DNA of 49,674 nucleotides from assembly GCA_937916395.1 (NCBI GenBank), contig CALFTN010000080.1, positions 1 through 49,674 on the forward strand, in the 5' to 3' direction. Source of the stretch: an uncultured Clostridia bacterium. Its GTDB lineage: Bacteria; Bacillota; Clostridia; Oscillospirales; Acutalibacteraceae. The notes beneath the pieces are model-generated. The model saw nothing but the letters and a program-made list of their open reading frames with translations. It searched no databases and had not been told where the DNA came from. The position numbers and the translations under genes were made by a program. Positions 8,545 through 16,507 of this stretch are shown in pieces (the first letter of the stretch is position 1; the number at the start of each line of letters is the position of its first letter).

Positions 8545-10937
8545 TTTAAAATCCTTTCTGCATATCTTACAGTTTCCATAGCATCCTTAGCATACTTATC
8601 TGCACCGATTTTATCAGCATATTCTTGAGTTAAAACTGCACCACCGACAACTGTTTTGCACCAGGGAGCTTTTTCCTTCAAAAGCTTAATTGTTTCTTCC
8701 ATAGCGGGAACGGTTGTTGTCATAAGAGCACTTAAACCTACTAATTGAGCGTTGGTTTCTATAACAGTATCAACTATTGTTTCAGAGGGAACATCTTTAC
8801 CTAAATCTATGACATCAAAGCCATAGTTTTCAAGTAATAGCTTTACTATGTTTTTACCAATATCGTGAATATCGCCATGAACGGTAGCGATTACAACCTT
8901 GCCTTTAGTTTCTGTGTTTTCACTGTTAGACATAAACTCTTTTATAACTTCAAAAGAGCTTTTTGCCGCTTCGGCACTCATCAAAAGCTGAGGTAGATAA
9001 ATCGTCTTATTTTCGTAGCCGATACCAACTTCATTAAGGGCAGGTATGATTTCACCATTTACAATGTCAAGTGGAGCTTTTGTTTTTAAAAGCTCTTTCG
9101 TGATTTCACTTGCACTTTCTTTAAAGCCTTTTATAACAGCCGTCAGAAGCTCAGAAATATTGTTTTCAGTAACAGAAATTAAATCTTTTTTGTTTTCGAT
9201 TACAGTTGAAGAGAAATTTTCTGCCACGCTTATGTAATCAGCACAATTTTCGTCGAGGCCCTTTAAAGCCTTGAAGGTGTAATATGTTTTCATCATTTCG
9301 CTTGAGTATGGGTTCATTATTGCACCAGAAAGACCATTTTCGAGTGCCAAGGCGAAAAATACGCTGTTTAAAATGTCTCTGTTAGGAAGACCAAAAGAAA
9401 CATTTGAAACACCTAAAGAAGTGTGACAACCGAGTTCATTTTTTATAATATTAAGTGCTTTAAGCGTTTCGTTCGCTGCACGCTGGTCTGCACTGATTGT
9501 CATAGCGAGTGTGTCAAAAATAATGTTGTTTTTCTCAATGCCATATTCTTTTGCAACTTTTAAAATATTCTTTGCAATATCAACTCTGCCTTCTGCAGTT
9601 TCTGGAATACCATTTTCATCTAATGTAAGAGCAACGACCACACCACCATATTTTTTTACAAGTGGGAATATTGTATTCATACTCTCTTTTTTGCCATTTA
9701 CAGAGTTTATGAGTGCTTTACCATTATAAATACGAAGTGCATTTTCCATGGCAGTTACATCAGCGGTGTCTATCTGTAAAGGTAAATCCATAACCGCCTG
9801 TAATTCTTCTACAGTCTTTTTGAGCATTTTGTTTTCGTCAATATCAGGAAGACCAACATTGACATCTAAAATATGAACACCTTTTTCTTTTTGGGTTACC
9901 CCTTCATTTAAAATGTAAGCAATATCATTTTCAATTAACGCTTGTTTAAATCTCTTTTTGCCAGTAGGGTTTATTCTTTCGCCAATAAGAATTGGTGAAT
10001 TTAAAAATTTAACAGCTTTGGTGTAAGAAGAAACAACGGTTAAATTTTTGTTTTCTATTTCAAGTGGTTTTAAGTTTTTAGATTTCTCTGTAAGTGCTTT
10101 TATGTAGTCAGGGGTAGTACCGCAACAACCACCAACAACACGAAGACCTTTTTTCAAAAGTTTAGTAACATCTTCTGCGAATTCCTCAGGTGAAACATTG
10201 AATTGGGTTTTGCCATCTATAATTTCTGGAAGCCCTGCATTCGGTTTTAAAATCACAGGCACAGAAGCATTTTCTAATAATTCTTCTGCAACCTTTGTGA
10301 GCTGTTTCGGACCTAATGAACAGTTTGCACCTATTGCTGTAGCACCCATACCTTCAAGAAGTGCAACCATGGCAGCAGGGGAAGCACCAGTCATAAGCTT
10401 ACCGTCTTCATTATATGCATTAGAAACAAAAACAGGCAAATCGCAATTTTCTTTTACTGCAAGAAGTGCTGCCTTTGTTTCGTAAGAATCGTTCATTGTT
10501 TCTATTAAAACAAGGTCAACACCATATTTTACACCTAAGCTTACTGTTTTTGAAAAAATATTAACTGCATCATTGAAATCTAAATCACCTAATGGTTTTA
10601 AAAGCTTGCCAGTAGGGCCAATATCAAGTGCTATGAATTTTTCTTGTGGAGCTGTTGAAAGTTCTTTTGCTTTTTTCGCATTACTGATAGCAGATTTAAT
10701 TATTTCTTCTAATTCTACCTCATTAAATTTCAAAGAGTTCGCACCAAAAGTATTAGTACAAACTACATTACTACCGCTATCATAATAATTCTTATGAATA
10801 TTCGTAATAACTTCAGGATGAGAAAGATTCCATTTTTCAGGATGCTCGCCAGCGGCTAAGCCTTGTGATTGAAGCAATGTACCCATCCCACCATCAAGAT
10901 AGACTATGTTGTGTTTTAAATATTCTGAAAAATTCAT
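8541..10937 (-). CDS. metH: Cobalamin-dependent methionine synthase core (MetH without reactivation domain)
   Basis: 798 residues, shorter than the about 1,200 of E. coli MetH. Domains: homocysteine-binding barrel (about 1-285) with zinc ligands Cys206, Cys271 and Cys272 (GANCSLGP, GGCCGTTP); pterin/methyltetrahydrofolate-binding barrel (about 310-570, starting PILIGERINPTG); B12-binding cap (about 585-675); and the Rossmann B12-binding domain, where DIHDIG puts the cobalt-ligating His at 691. The SAM-dependent reactivation domain is missing and encoded by the upstream gene (10950-11546). It transfers the methyl group from methyltetrahydrofolate to homocysteine through cobalamin. It lies 12 bp after the reactivation gene and overlaps the mannosidase start by 4 bp. 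Confidence 0.95.
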   Translation of the reverse strand: MNFSEYLKHNIVYLDGGMGTLLQSQGLAAGEHPEKWNLSHPEVITNIHKNYYDSGSNVVCTNTFGANSLKFNEVELEEIIKSAISNAKKAKELSTAPQEKFIALDIGPTGKLLKPLGDLDFNDAVNIFSKTVSLGVKYGVDLVLIETMNDSYETKAALLAVKENCDLPVFVSNAYNEDGKLMTGASPAAMVALLEGMGATAIGANCSLGPKQLTKVAEELLENASVPVILKPNAGLPEIIDGKTQFNVSPEEFAEDVTKLLKKGLRVVGGCCGTTPDYIKALTEKSKNLKPLEIENKNLTVVSSYTKAVKFLNSPILIGERINPTGKKRFKQALIENDIAYILNEGVTQKEKGVHILDVNVGLPDIDENKMLKKTVEELQAVMDLPLQIDTADVTAMENALRIYNGKALINSVNGKKESMNTIFPLVKKYGGVVVALTLDENGIPETAEGRVDIAKNILKVAKEYGIEKNNIIFDTLAMTISADQRAANETLKALNIIKNELGCHTSLGVSNVSFGLPNRDILNSVFFALALENGLSGAIMNPYSSEMMKTYYTFKALKGLDENCADYISVAENFSSTVIENKKDLISVTENNISELLTAVIKGFKESASEITKELLKTKAPLDIVNGEIIPALNEVGIGYENKTIYLPQLLMSAEAAKSSFEVIKEFMSNSENTETKGKVVIATVHGDIHDIGKNIVKLLLENYGFDVIDLGKDVPSETIVDTVIETNAQLVGLSALMTTTVPAMEETIKLLKEKAPWCKTVVGGAVLTQEYADKIGADKYAKDAMETVRYAERILK

Positions 10938-10949
10938 AATATATTCACC

Positions 10950-11546
10950 TTAATTATAAATTCCAACAAAAGCAGTAACAGATTTTGTTGGTGACATAAG
11001 AAGACTGTTGTTTAAAGTAAGTCCTATATTTTTGCTACAATTTAAAATCTTAAAAATATCTTTTTGACACGGTAACTCTAAATCGCCAAAACCAGGACTG
11101 AATCTTGGTTTTAAATTTACGCTTAATTCTGATTTTATTTCTTGTGAGAATTCATCGCAAAGTGTTTCAATCATTGTAGCACCAATTGCCTGGAAAAATA
11201 ACGCTTTTGTTGGTGAAAGCTTGCCATATTTCATAATTAATCTATCAATTTCTGTGCCGAGAGTTGCACCAAAAACAATTGCACGTTCACAGTTTTTGAG
11301 GTTTAATGCAAGTTTTTCTGAATTAACCTTGAAAGCATTAAAATCAATGGTATTACCAATAATTGTTACAGGTAAAATGCAGTAGCAGACTTTATAAGAA
11401 ATATTACCATTTATTTCATCAATACAATCGTTTAAAAGCATTTCTATTTCAGGGGTTGTACTTTTACAATTTGCATATCTTAATATTTCTTTTTTATTAA
11501 AAGTCAAATTGGTGTAAGTTTTAGTTAAAACAGTATAGTAGTTCAT
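10950..11546 (-). CDS. Separate MetH reactivation-domain protein
   Basis: A 198-residue protein corresponding to the vitamin B12-dependent methionine synthase activation domain. It carries the family hallmark RFSPGFGDLELPCQKDIFKIL-like segment near residues 147-167, equivalent to the SAM-binding R-x-x-x-G-Y motif of MetH. In E. coli this domain uses SAM and flavodoxin electrons to rescue oxidised cob(II)alamin. Here it is a stand-alone gene between metF (4-bp overlap) and the MetH core, so the split enzyme is presumably assembled from two polypeptides. Split MetH systems are known in Clostridia and Thermotoga. Confidence 0.88.
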   Translation of the reverse strand: MNYYTVLTKTYTNLTFNKKEILRYANCKSTTPEIEMLLNDCIDEINGNISYKVCYCILPVTIIGNTIDFNAFKVNSEKLALNLKNCERAIVFGATLGTEIDRLIMKYGKLSPTKALFFQAIGATMIETLCDEFSQEIKSELSVNLKPRFSPGFGDLELPCQKDIFKILNCSKNIGLTLNNSLLMSPTKSVTAFVGIYN

Positions 11547-12421
11547 TTTTCTATAATATCTGAGAGGTTGCTCTGGATTTTTTCTGCAACATCGGGCTTG
11601 TTCATTGAGTAAACGTGAATATTGGTAAGACCATTTGCAAAAAGGTCAATAATCTGGTCAGTAGCATAAGCAATACCTGCTTGCTTCATAGCGTCAGGGT
11701 TACTGCCAAATTTATCTACAAGGCTTTTAAAACGCTGCGGCATAAATGAGCCTGAAAGCTTTATGGCTCTTTCTACTTGCTTTGCGTTTGTAATTGGCAT
11801 AATGCCAGGAACTATTGGCACAGTAATACCTGCTTCACGGATTTTATAGAGAAAGTTGTAAAGTAAATTATTATCAAAAAACATCTGTGTTGTAAGAAAA
11901 TCACAACCAGCCTCAACTTTTTCTTTAAGTCTTTTAATATCTTCTTTCTGGTTAGTGCTTTCAGGATGAATTTCAGGGTAACAGGCACCACCAATGCAGA
12001 AGTTAGGGTTTATGGCTTTAAGCTCTTTAATTAAATCTGTTGCGTAGTTATAATCCCATTTGCTTCTGTCAGCATTAATAAGCTCTTCTGGAATATCGCC
12101 ACGAAGTGCCATAACATTTTCGATACCAGCATTTTTAATATCAACTATTCTTTCACGAACAGTTTCTTTGGTAGAAGAAACGCAGGTGAGGTGAGCAAGT
12201 GTTGGCACATTATACATTTTTTTAATATTTTTAGCTATTTCTAAAGTGTATTTACTCGTACCGCCACCAGCACCATATGTAACACTCATAAAAGAGGGGT
12301 TTAATTTGGCGATTTCTTCAGTTGCAGTTTTTACACTCTCAAAGCTCGTTTCAGTTTTGGGTGGGAAAACTTCAAATGATAGGGATAATGTTTCTTTTTT
12401 TAATAAATCGATTATTTTCAT
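11543..12421 (-). CDS. metF: 5,10-methylenetetrahydrofolate reductase
   Basis: MetF supplies the 5-methyltetrahydrofolate used by the MetH core two genes downstream. The 292 residues match the family length. Visible signatures are the N-terminal SFEVFPPKTE with its catalytic Glu, the strand VTYGAGGG, HLTCVSS, RGDIP, and GCDFLTTQMFFDN. The ATG has a clear AAAGGAGTC ribosome binding site on the minus strand. It starts the coupled cluster metF, reactivation protein, metH, GH38. No S-box or cobalamin riboswitch is visible in the short upstream gap, which is filled by a hairpin-repeat array. Confidence 0.95.
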   Translation of the reverse strand: MKIIDLLKKETLSLSFEVFPPKTETSFESVKTATEEIAKLNPSFMSVTYGAGGGTSKYTLEIAKNIKKMYNVPTLAHLTCVSSTKETVRERIVDIKNAGIENVMALRGDIPEELINADRSKWDYNYATDLIKELKAINPNFCIGGACYPEIHPESTNQKEDIKRLKEKVEAGCDFLTTQMFFDNNLLYNFLYKIREAGITVPIVPGIMPITNAKQVERAIKLSGSFMPQRFKSLVDKFGSNPDAMKQAGIAYATDQIIDLFANGLTNIHVYSMNKPDVAEKIQSNLSDIIEK

Positions 12422-12441
12422 TTTTGACTCCTTTTATAAAC

Positions 12442-12525
12442 TGCACCAAAGGTGCAACATCACTGTGAAACAACATCACTTCGCAGAAACTTCACTACGA
12501 AGTAACATCACTTACCGTTAGGCAA
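12442..12525. repeat. ACWTCAC heptamer / mini-hairpin array
   Basis: A constant heptamer (ACATCAC or ACTTCAC at 12457-12463, 12473-12479, 12489-12495 and 12505-12511) alternates with small inverted repeats that differ in sequence but keep pairing: TGCACC-aaa-GGTGCA, TGT-gaa-ACA, TTC-gca-GAA, TAC-gaa-GTA, and an imperfect TTACC/GGCAA. The period is 16 bp for the three inner units. The array lies between metF and the NUDIX gene and includes the NUDIX stop codon at 12508-12510. Confidence 0.85.
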
Positions 12526-12930
12526 ACTTAGTTGTTGGTAGGCTTCCATTAATTTGGGTTGGATTAATGGATAGGTTAAGTTTTCTGGCATATCATCAAA
12601 AAGTTTTATCAGTTCTATTTCGCTGTGTAATGCTTCTTCAAATTCCTGAACTTCAGCAAAATAAAGTTTGCCGAATGTTTCAGTGTCACCATCAATTACA
12701 GAATAAACTGTTATAGGTGTAATTTCATATTTTATAGCACCAGTTTCTTCGTATAATTCTCTTTTGGCTGTTTCTAATATCGTTTCAGCTTTTTCACGAT
12801 GTCCGCCTGGTATTTCGTAAGTATCTCTGTTTTTATGTTTGCAGAAGACCCATTTGTTTTTGTGTTTAGTTAGGATAACAGCAAACAGGAGTTTTTCATC
12901 TTCTATATTATTGTAGAATTTTACTTGCAT
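12508..12930 (-). CDS. NUDIX hydrolase
   Basis: A 140-residue NUDIX protein that would hydrolyse a nucleoside-diphosphate-linked substrate in the cytoplasm. The complete Nudix box G-x5-E-x7-RELYEE-x-G is present at residues 43-65 (Gly43, Glu49, Arg57, Glu58, Glu61, Glu62, Gly64). I start at ATG 12930, which has a GGAG ribosome binding site; the in-frame extension upstream runs through a repeat array and gives implausible protein. The last few codons and the stop fall inside the ACWTCAC hairpin array, so the C-terminal tail (about LPNGK) is repeat-derived. The substrate is unknown; the closest general annotation is an 8-oxo-dGTP diphosphatase-like protein. Confidence 0.9.
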   Translation of the reverse strand: MQVKFYNNIEDEKLLFAVILTKHKNKWVFCKHKNRDTYEIPGGHREKAETILETAKRELYEETGAIKYEITPITVYSVIDGDTETFGKLYFAEVQEFEEALHSEIELIKLFDDMPENLTYPLIQPKLMEAYQQLSLPNGK

Positions 12931-12946
12931 AGTTTTTCTCCTTGTA

Positions 12947-13114
12947 GCGATATATTTTGTTTTACAAAATGCGATATACTGTCGTGCGATATAATCTCGC
13001 TTTGCTCGATTGCGATATGATATAAATTCACGTGCCGTAAGGCACATATCGCATCCAACGGATATATCGCTTTTCGTAGAAAAATATCGCAAATTCAGAA
13101 TGAATTTATATCGC
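12947..13114. repeat. GCGATAT / ATATCGC symmetric hairpin-repeat array
   Basis: Four direct GCGATAT copies (12947, 12971, 12986, 13012) are followed by four reverse-complement ATATCGC copies (13046, 13064, 13084, 13108). The spacers contain their own small inverted repeats: ATTTTGT/ACAAAAT, GTGCC/GGCAC, TTTTC/GAAAA and AAATTCA/TGAATTT. The 168-bp array fills the gap between the recombinase and the NUDIX gene, and its last unit provides the recombinase stop codon (GCG ATA TAA on the minus strand). No gene is seen inside. Confidence 0.85.
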
Positions 13115-15055
13115 TGTTGAAAGTGTGAACAGCGCCACACTTTCGTCTGTAATTTGTTTAGGTCGGCAACGAGAAATGTATTCCTCTGCGGTCAGTTCTG
13201 GTAGTCCTTTTTCCTTTCGCAGAGCATTTACTCTTTGCAAACCTGTATTAAACAGACGTTGTCGTTCTTCTTCACCAAATTCCTCAACAACAGGGATGTT
13301 GCCATCTGCATCTGCTCGTTCTTTGAGCAAATCTCTATCTGGTAAATCATTCTCTGGACTATAACCGTTGAAATTACCATCTTCATCCAGTATATCGGGG
13401 TAATAGTCCCAGATGGTCATTACATCGGTAAAATCGCCGTAGTTACGGAGAACAGGGATTTTGAAATGAATCGCTTTAAGGTATCCCATTTCTCGTTTGG
13501 TTGGAAAAATCTCAATGCTCTCAACAAGCATATTTGCAAACTGTTTTTGTGCAAGTGGCGAAAGGGTGTCAAATTCCATACCAAATGCCATTATAAGATT
13601 GATGGCATCTTCCTTGCTTTTTTTGGTTGCGGTTGCATTGTTGATTTTCATTTCCGTAGCAAAGATAAGGGCATCTATTTCGTCCAACTGCTCATAGATT
13701 TCCTCTAACTGCCGTGAATAGTTCTCAAATTTACGGTCATAGTGTTTATCGTTAATATCTATGCTCCGTTGTGCTTGTTCATATTTTTTCTGTATAAGTA
13801 AAAGTTCTCTCTGTCTTGCAGTCAAGTCTTTGAGTTTGTTTTCTAATTCACTCATATCAAATTCTTTGTTTATCTTTTCCATAACACCATCAATAATTTC
13901 TGGTGTAAATAAACAAAGTCTAATAGCATTGATAAATTCTTCGTCTAATTCTTTACAGTTGTATTGTTTTGCACACGAACAAGGCACACCATTTGTGTTC
14001 CGTGTCTGTCTGCACTTATAGGCATAAGAAATTTTGTAATATGTGCCATCTGGTTTCTTTTTGCGATTTGGCACACCGTACATAGACTGGTTACAGGAAG
14101 GACATTTTACCAAACCAGATAAAATATACTGATGTTCCTGTTCAAGTTTTTCTTTTTTCTTGCCTGTTTCAATTCGTTTAGAATGTGCTTTGTTCCAAAG
14201 TTCCTCTGTAACAAGTCCTTGATGTAAACCATCAACCAAAATGATGTTATTTTCATCCTTTTCAGTAACTATTCTGGTTTTTCCGTGTTGCCCTTTTATC
14301 TTTTCGGTTTTACGGCGACCATAAGCAATTTTACCCATATAAACAGGGTTGTCAAGTATCTTCTTAATAAAATCAGCGGTAAAGTAATCGTGTTTACCAT
14401 TTTGACGAACTACCTTTTTGATACCCTCTGCATTAAGTCGCTTGGCAACTCCCATAACACCCAGATTTTCATTGACAAACAAATCAAAGATGTAGCGAAC
14501 AGTTTTTGCCTCACCCTCAACTATTTCAAGAACTCCCTTATTGATAGTGTAACCATAAGGAGCAAACCCACCGTTCCATTTACCTTCTCTTGCCTTTTGT
14601 TTGCGACCTGCCATTGTCTGTGTATTTATGTTATCAAGTTCCATTTCAGCAACTGAACTCATAACCGTTACCATCATTTTACCTATTGATGTAGAACTAT
14701 CAAGTCGTTCCTTGATACAGATAAGATTTACACCATAATCTTGCATCATCTGTAAGTTTTTAAGGGTGTCTGCGGCATTACGGGCGAATCTGGATAACTT
14801 GAAAACAATTACATACGAAACACCATCTTTGTTTGTCTTGATGGCATCCATCATCCGTTGAAAATCTGCTCTGTCATCGCTTTTACCAGATTTACCCTCA
14901 TCGCAGAACTCACCAACAATTTGAATGCCAAGAGCATTAGCATAATTTGTAATATCTGCCTTTTGTGCAGAAAGAGAAAAACCCTCTACTTGCATTGATG
15001 TTGATACTCTTGTATAGATATATGCCTTTTGTACTTGTTCCATAGGGTTCACCAC
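13106..15055 (-). CDS. Large serine recombinase
   Basis: A 649-residue site-specific integrase/excisionase. The N-terminal resolvase fold shows YTRVSTSMQ with nucleophile Ser18, DEGKSGKSDDRADFQRM, and the arginine-rich SRFARN segment. A Recombinase domain follows (about 170-280, including YGYTINKG and NPVYMGKIAYGRR), then a zinc ribbon (CPSC near 325, later C-x-C), a coiled coil (about 420-500) and a long C-terminal tail. The start given is a GTG; ATG 15043, four codons later, is an alternative. A strong promoter lies upstream. The final codons GCG ATA TAA come from the adjacent repeat array. A GAAAGTGTG/CACACTTTC inverted repeat (13119-13144) sits inside the 3' end. Confidence 0.95.
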   Translation of the reverse strand: MVNPMEQVQKAYIYTRVSTSMQVEGFSLSAQKADITNYANALGIQIVGEFCDEGKSGKSDDRADFQRMMDAIKTNKDGVSYVIVFKLSRFARNAADTLKNLQMMQDYGVNLICIKERLDSSTSIGKMMVTVMSSVAEMELDNINTQTMAGRKQKAREGKWNGGFAPYGYTINKGVLEIVEGEAKTVRYIFDLFVNENLGVMGVAKRLNAEGIKKVVRQNGKHDYFTADFIKKILDNPVYMGKIAYGRRKTEKIKGQHGKTRIVTEKDENNIILVDGLHQGLVTEELWNKAHSKRIETGKKKEKLEQEHQYILSGLVKCPSCNQSMYGVPNRKKKPDGTYYKISYAYKCRQTRNTNGVPCSCAKQYNCKELDEEFINAIRLCLFTPEIIDGVMEKINKEFDMSELENKLKDLTARQRELLLIQKKYEQAQRSIDINDKHYDRKFENYSRQLEEIYEQLDEIDALIFATEMKINNATATKKSKEDAINLIMAFGMEFDTLSPLAQKQFANMLVESIEIFPTKREMGYLKAIHFKIPVLRNYGDFTDVMTIWDYYPDILDEDGNFNGYSPENDLPDRDLLKERADADGNIPVVEEFGEEERQRLFNTGLQRVNALRKEKGLPELTAEEYISRCRPKQITDESVALFTLSTAI

Positions 15056-15092
15056 TTTCCGACCTATATGTTATTTTAGGGGTCGTGAGTCT

Positions 15093-15121
15093 ATTATACA
15101 TTAAAATCAAAAATAATACAA
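15093..15121 (-). promoter_or_regulatory. Promoter of the serine recombinase
   Basis: On the minus strand TTGTAT (15116-15121), 17 bp, then TATAAT (15093-15098). It lies just downstream of the rep terminator, so the recombinase is a separate transcription unit. Confidence 0.75.
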
Positions 15122-15132
15122 GTACTTCAATC

Positions 15133-15168
15133 AAAAAGGTGGAGCATTGTGTAATGCTCCACCTTTTT
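15133..15168. terminator. Terminator after rep
   Basis: A perfect 16-bp inverted repeat, 15133-15148 and 15153-15168, with loop GTGT and A/T runs at both ends. It ends transcription from rep (stop at 15174, minus strand) and insulates the recombinase promoter. Confidence 0.9.
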
Positions 15169-15173
15169 CTTGA

Positions 15174-16424
15174 TTATGCCGTTTCCTGTGCTTCTTTTAA
15201 TTCGTCCATATATGCGGTTATGTCATTGAACATATCGGTTGCTTCTGGTTCATCTTTGCCCATAAGTTTCACATATTCAGGCACAGGGTTCGCAAACTCA
15301 CATTTGAGTTTAGCACGTTGAATATATGACCCATCGTGTTTGAAACCACAAAGGAACGGCACTCCTTTTTCATCGTTTTGCTCCTGATATTCGCGAACAT
15401 AATCCTTGTCAATGTCAATAAGCAAGGAAATACGGCGAAAGAATTGCCACCTTTGTTCTTTTGTGCCCTCGAACCACAACAAAGGGTCTTTGGTGCTCGT
15501 TATGATTATGAGTTTACCCATAAATGTTTTGTTGGTGTATCTGCTTTTGCTACTACTTGCATAGTGAGGGTCTAACATTTTTAGAGTGTCGCTCAAACTT
15601 TCTGCTTTGCCTGTCATCTCATCTACATCTCGATAGTCATCCAAGATGAAAATGTCCTCGCCCATATAGTCTTGCATTATATCGTTGCTTGCACTACTAC
15701 GAGCAAAATCTCGATAACCTTTTTTCTCGCATAGCATTTTTGCATAGAGTTCTGCATAGGTACTCTTACCGGAACCGCTATCTCCGTGTATGAAAATAAT
15801 CTTCATATTTCGCTTTCCTTTCGTTGACATTCTACATTGTTGTTTCCATATTTGCTCAACGGTTTTGTCGGCAGACAAAATTGCTCTCAAAAGTTCCTTA
15901 TTGTTACATACTTTTTTCAAGTCTTTGATTTTCTTGTTTGCCTGAGCATAAGTGATTATCTCTTGCATAAAGTCAAAAACAATTTTGTCTGCTTCATTAA
16001 CTAAAGAATGATTTTTTTGGTCTTCTTCAATCGCTTGTTTTAAGTCAAAATTACTGACAACTTCATCATCCTTATATTGATACTTTTCGGGAACATTGCG
16101 GTGGGTGAGGTATAAAAGCATATCTGCCTTGCGACCGTGAACCTTACCAACATACTGGGGTTCATCTTTGAACCATCTTGCCACATCCTTGAATGTTGCA
16201 CTGCCTTGTCCAAAGTTTAAATACAAATGAATATGCGGTTTTTTGAGAGTTCCTTCCTTGTGTTCAGGGTTCTTCTCTTCGTCTTTTTTGGTATATACAT
16301 CTTTATCGTGAATGATGTATGCCCATTCCTTAATTGTTCGGTGCTTATCAATAATTTCTTGCATTTCTTCTAATGAAACTTTTAAGTGTTTAATTTGTTG
16401 TGAATATTCACAATGTTTTGCCAT
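15174..16424 (-). CDS. Rolling-circle replication initiator with HUH endonuclease and SF3 helicase domains
   Basis: 416 residues. The N-terminal HUH endonuclease has motif 1 (WAYIIHDKD, 34-42), HUH motif KKPHIHLYLNF with His64 and His66, and motif 3 with candidate nucleophile Tyr105 (LLYLTH). A superfamily 3 helicase follows: Walker A GDSGSGKS (214-221), Walker B EDIFILDDYRD (256-266) and motif C strand KLIIITSTKDP (304-314). This two-domain order is that of Rep from CRESS-DNA viruses and the related bacterial pCRESS-type plasmids; ordinary pMV158-type RepB lacks the helicase. It would nick the double-strand origin and unwind the DNA. The ATG has an AAAGGAGACC ribosome binding site. The leader contains an attenuator-like hairpin pair. 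Confidence 0.92.
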   Translation of the reverse strand: MAKHCEYSQQIKHLKVSLEEMQEIIDKHRTIKEWAYIIHDKDVYTKKDEEKNPEHKEGTLKKPHIHLYLNFGQGSATFKDVARWFKDEPQYVGKVHGRKADMLLYLTHRNVPEKYQYKDDEVVSNFDLKQAIEEDQKNHSLVNEADKIVFDFMQEIITYAQANKKIKDLKKVCNNKELLRAILSADKTVEQIWKQQCRMSTKGKRNMKIIFIHGDSGSGKSTYAELYAKMLCEKKGYRDFARSSASNDIMQDYMGEDIFILDDYRDVDEMTGKAESLSDTLKMLDPHYASSSKSRYTNKTFMGKLIIITSTKDPLLWFEGTKEQRWQFFRRISLLIDIDKDYVREYQEQNDEKGVPFLCGFKHDGSYIQRAKLKCEFANPVPEYVKLMGKDEPEATDMFNDITAYMDELKEAQETA

Positions 16425-16438
16425 AACGGTGGTCTCCT

Positions 16439-16507
16439 TTCAGAATTTGAATTTAAAAATTCTGAATACGGACAAAACAAAAGACCTAACAGTTTCCCGT
16501 TAGGTCT
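16439..16507 (-). promoter_or_regulatory. Attenuator-like leader of rep
   Basis: Read in the direction of rep, AGACCTAAC/GTTAGGTCT (16507-16482) forms a 9-bp hairpin followed by TTTTGTTTTG, an intrinsic terminator upstream of the gene. A second inverted repeat, TTCAGAATTT/AAATTCTGAA (16466-16439), ends directly at the rep ribosome binding site. Such tandem leader hairpins control copy number in several rolling-circle and theta plasmids; that function is inferred here. Confidence 0.55.

Noticed and set aside
12442..13114. CRISPR array
   Set aside because: Repeat units are only 7 bp, spacers are self-complementary and of variable length, and no cas genes are present.
12931..13140. Upstream extension of the NUDIX protein through the GCGATAT array
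   Set aside because: The extension consists of repeat DNA; ATG 12930 has a good ribosome binding site and gives normal NUDIX length.
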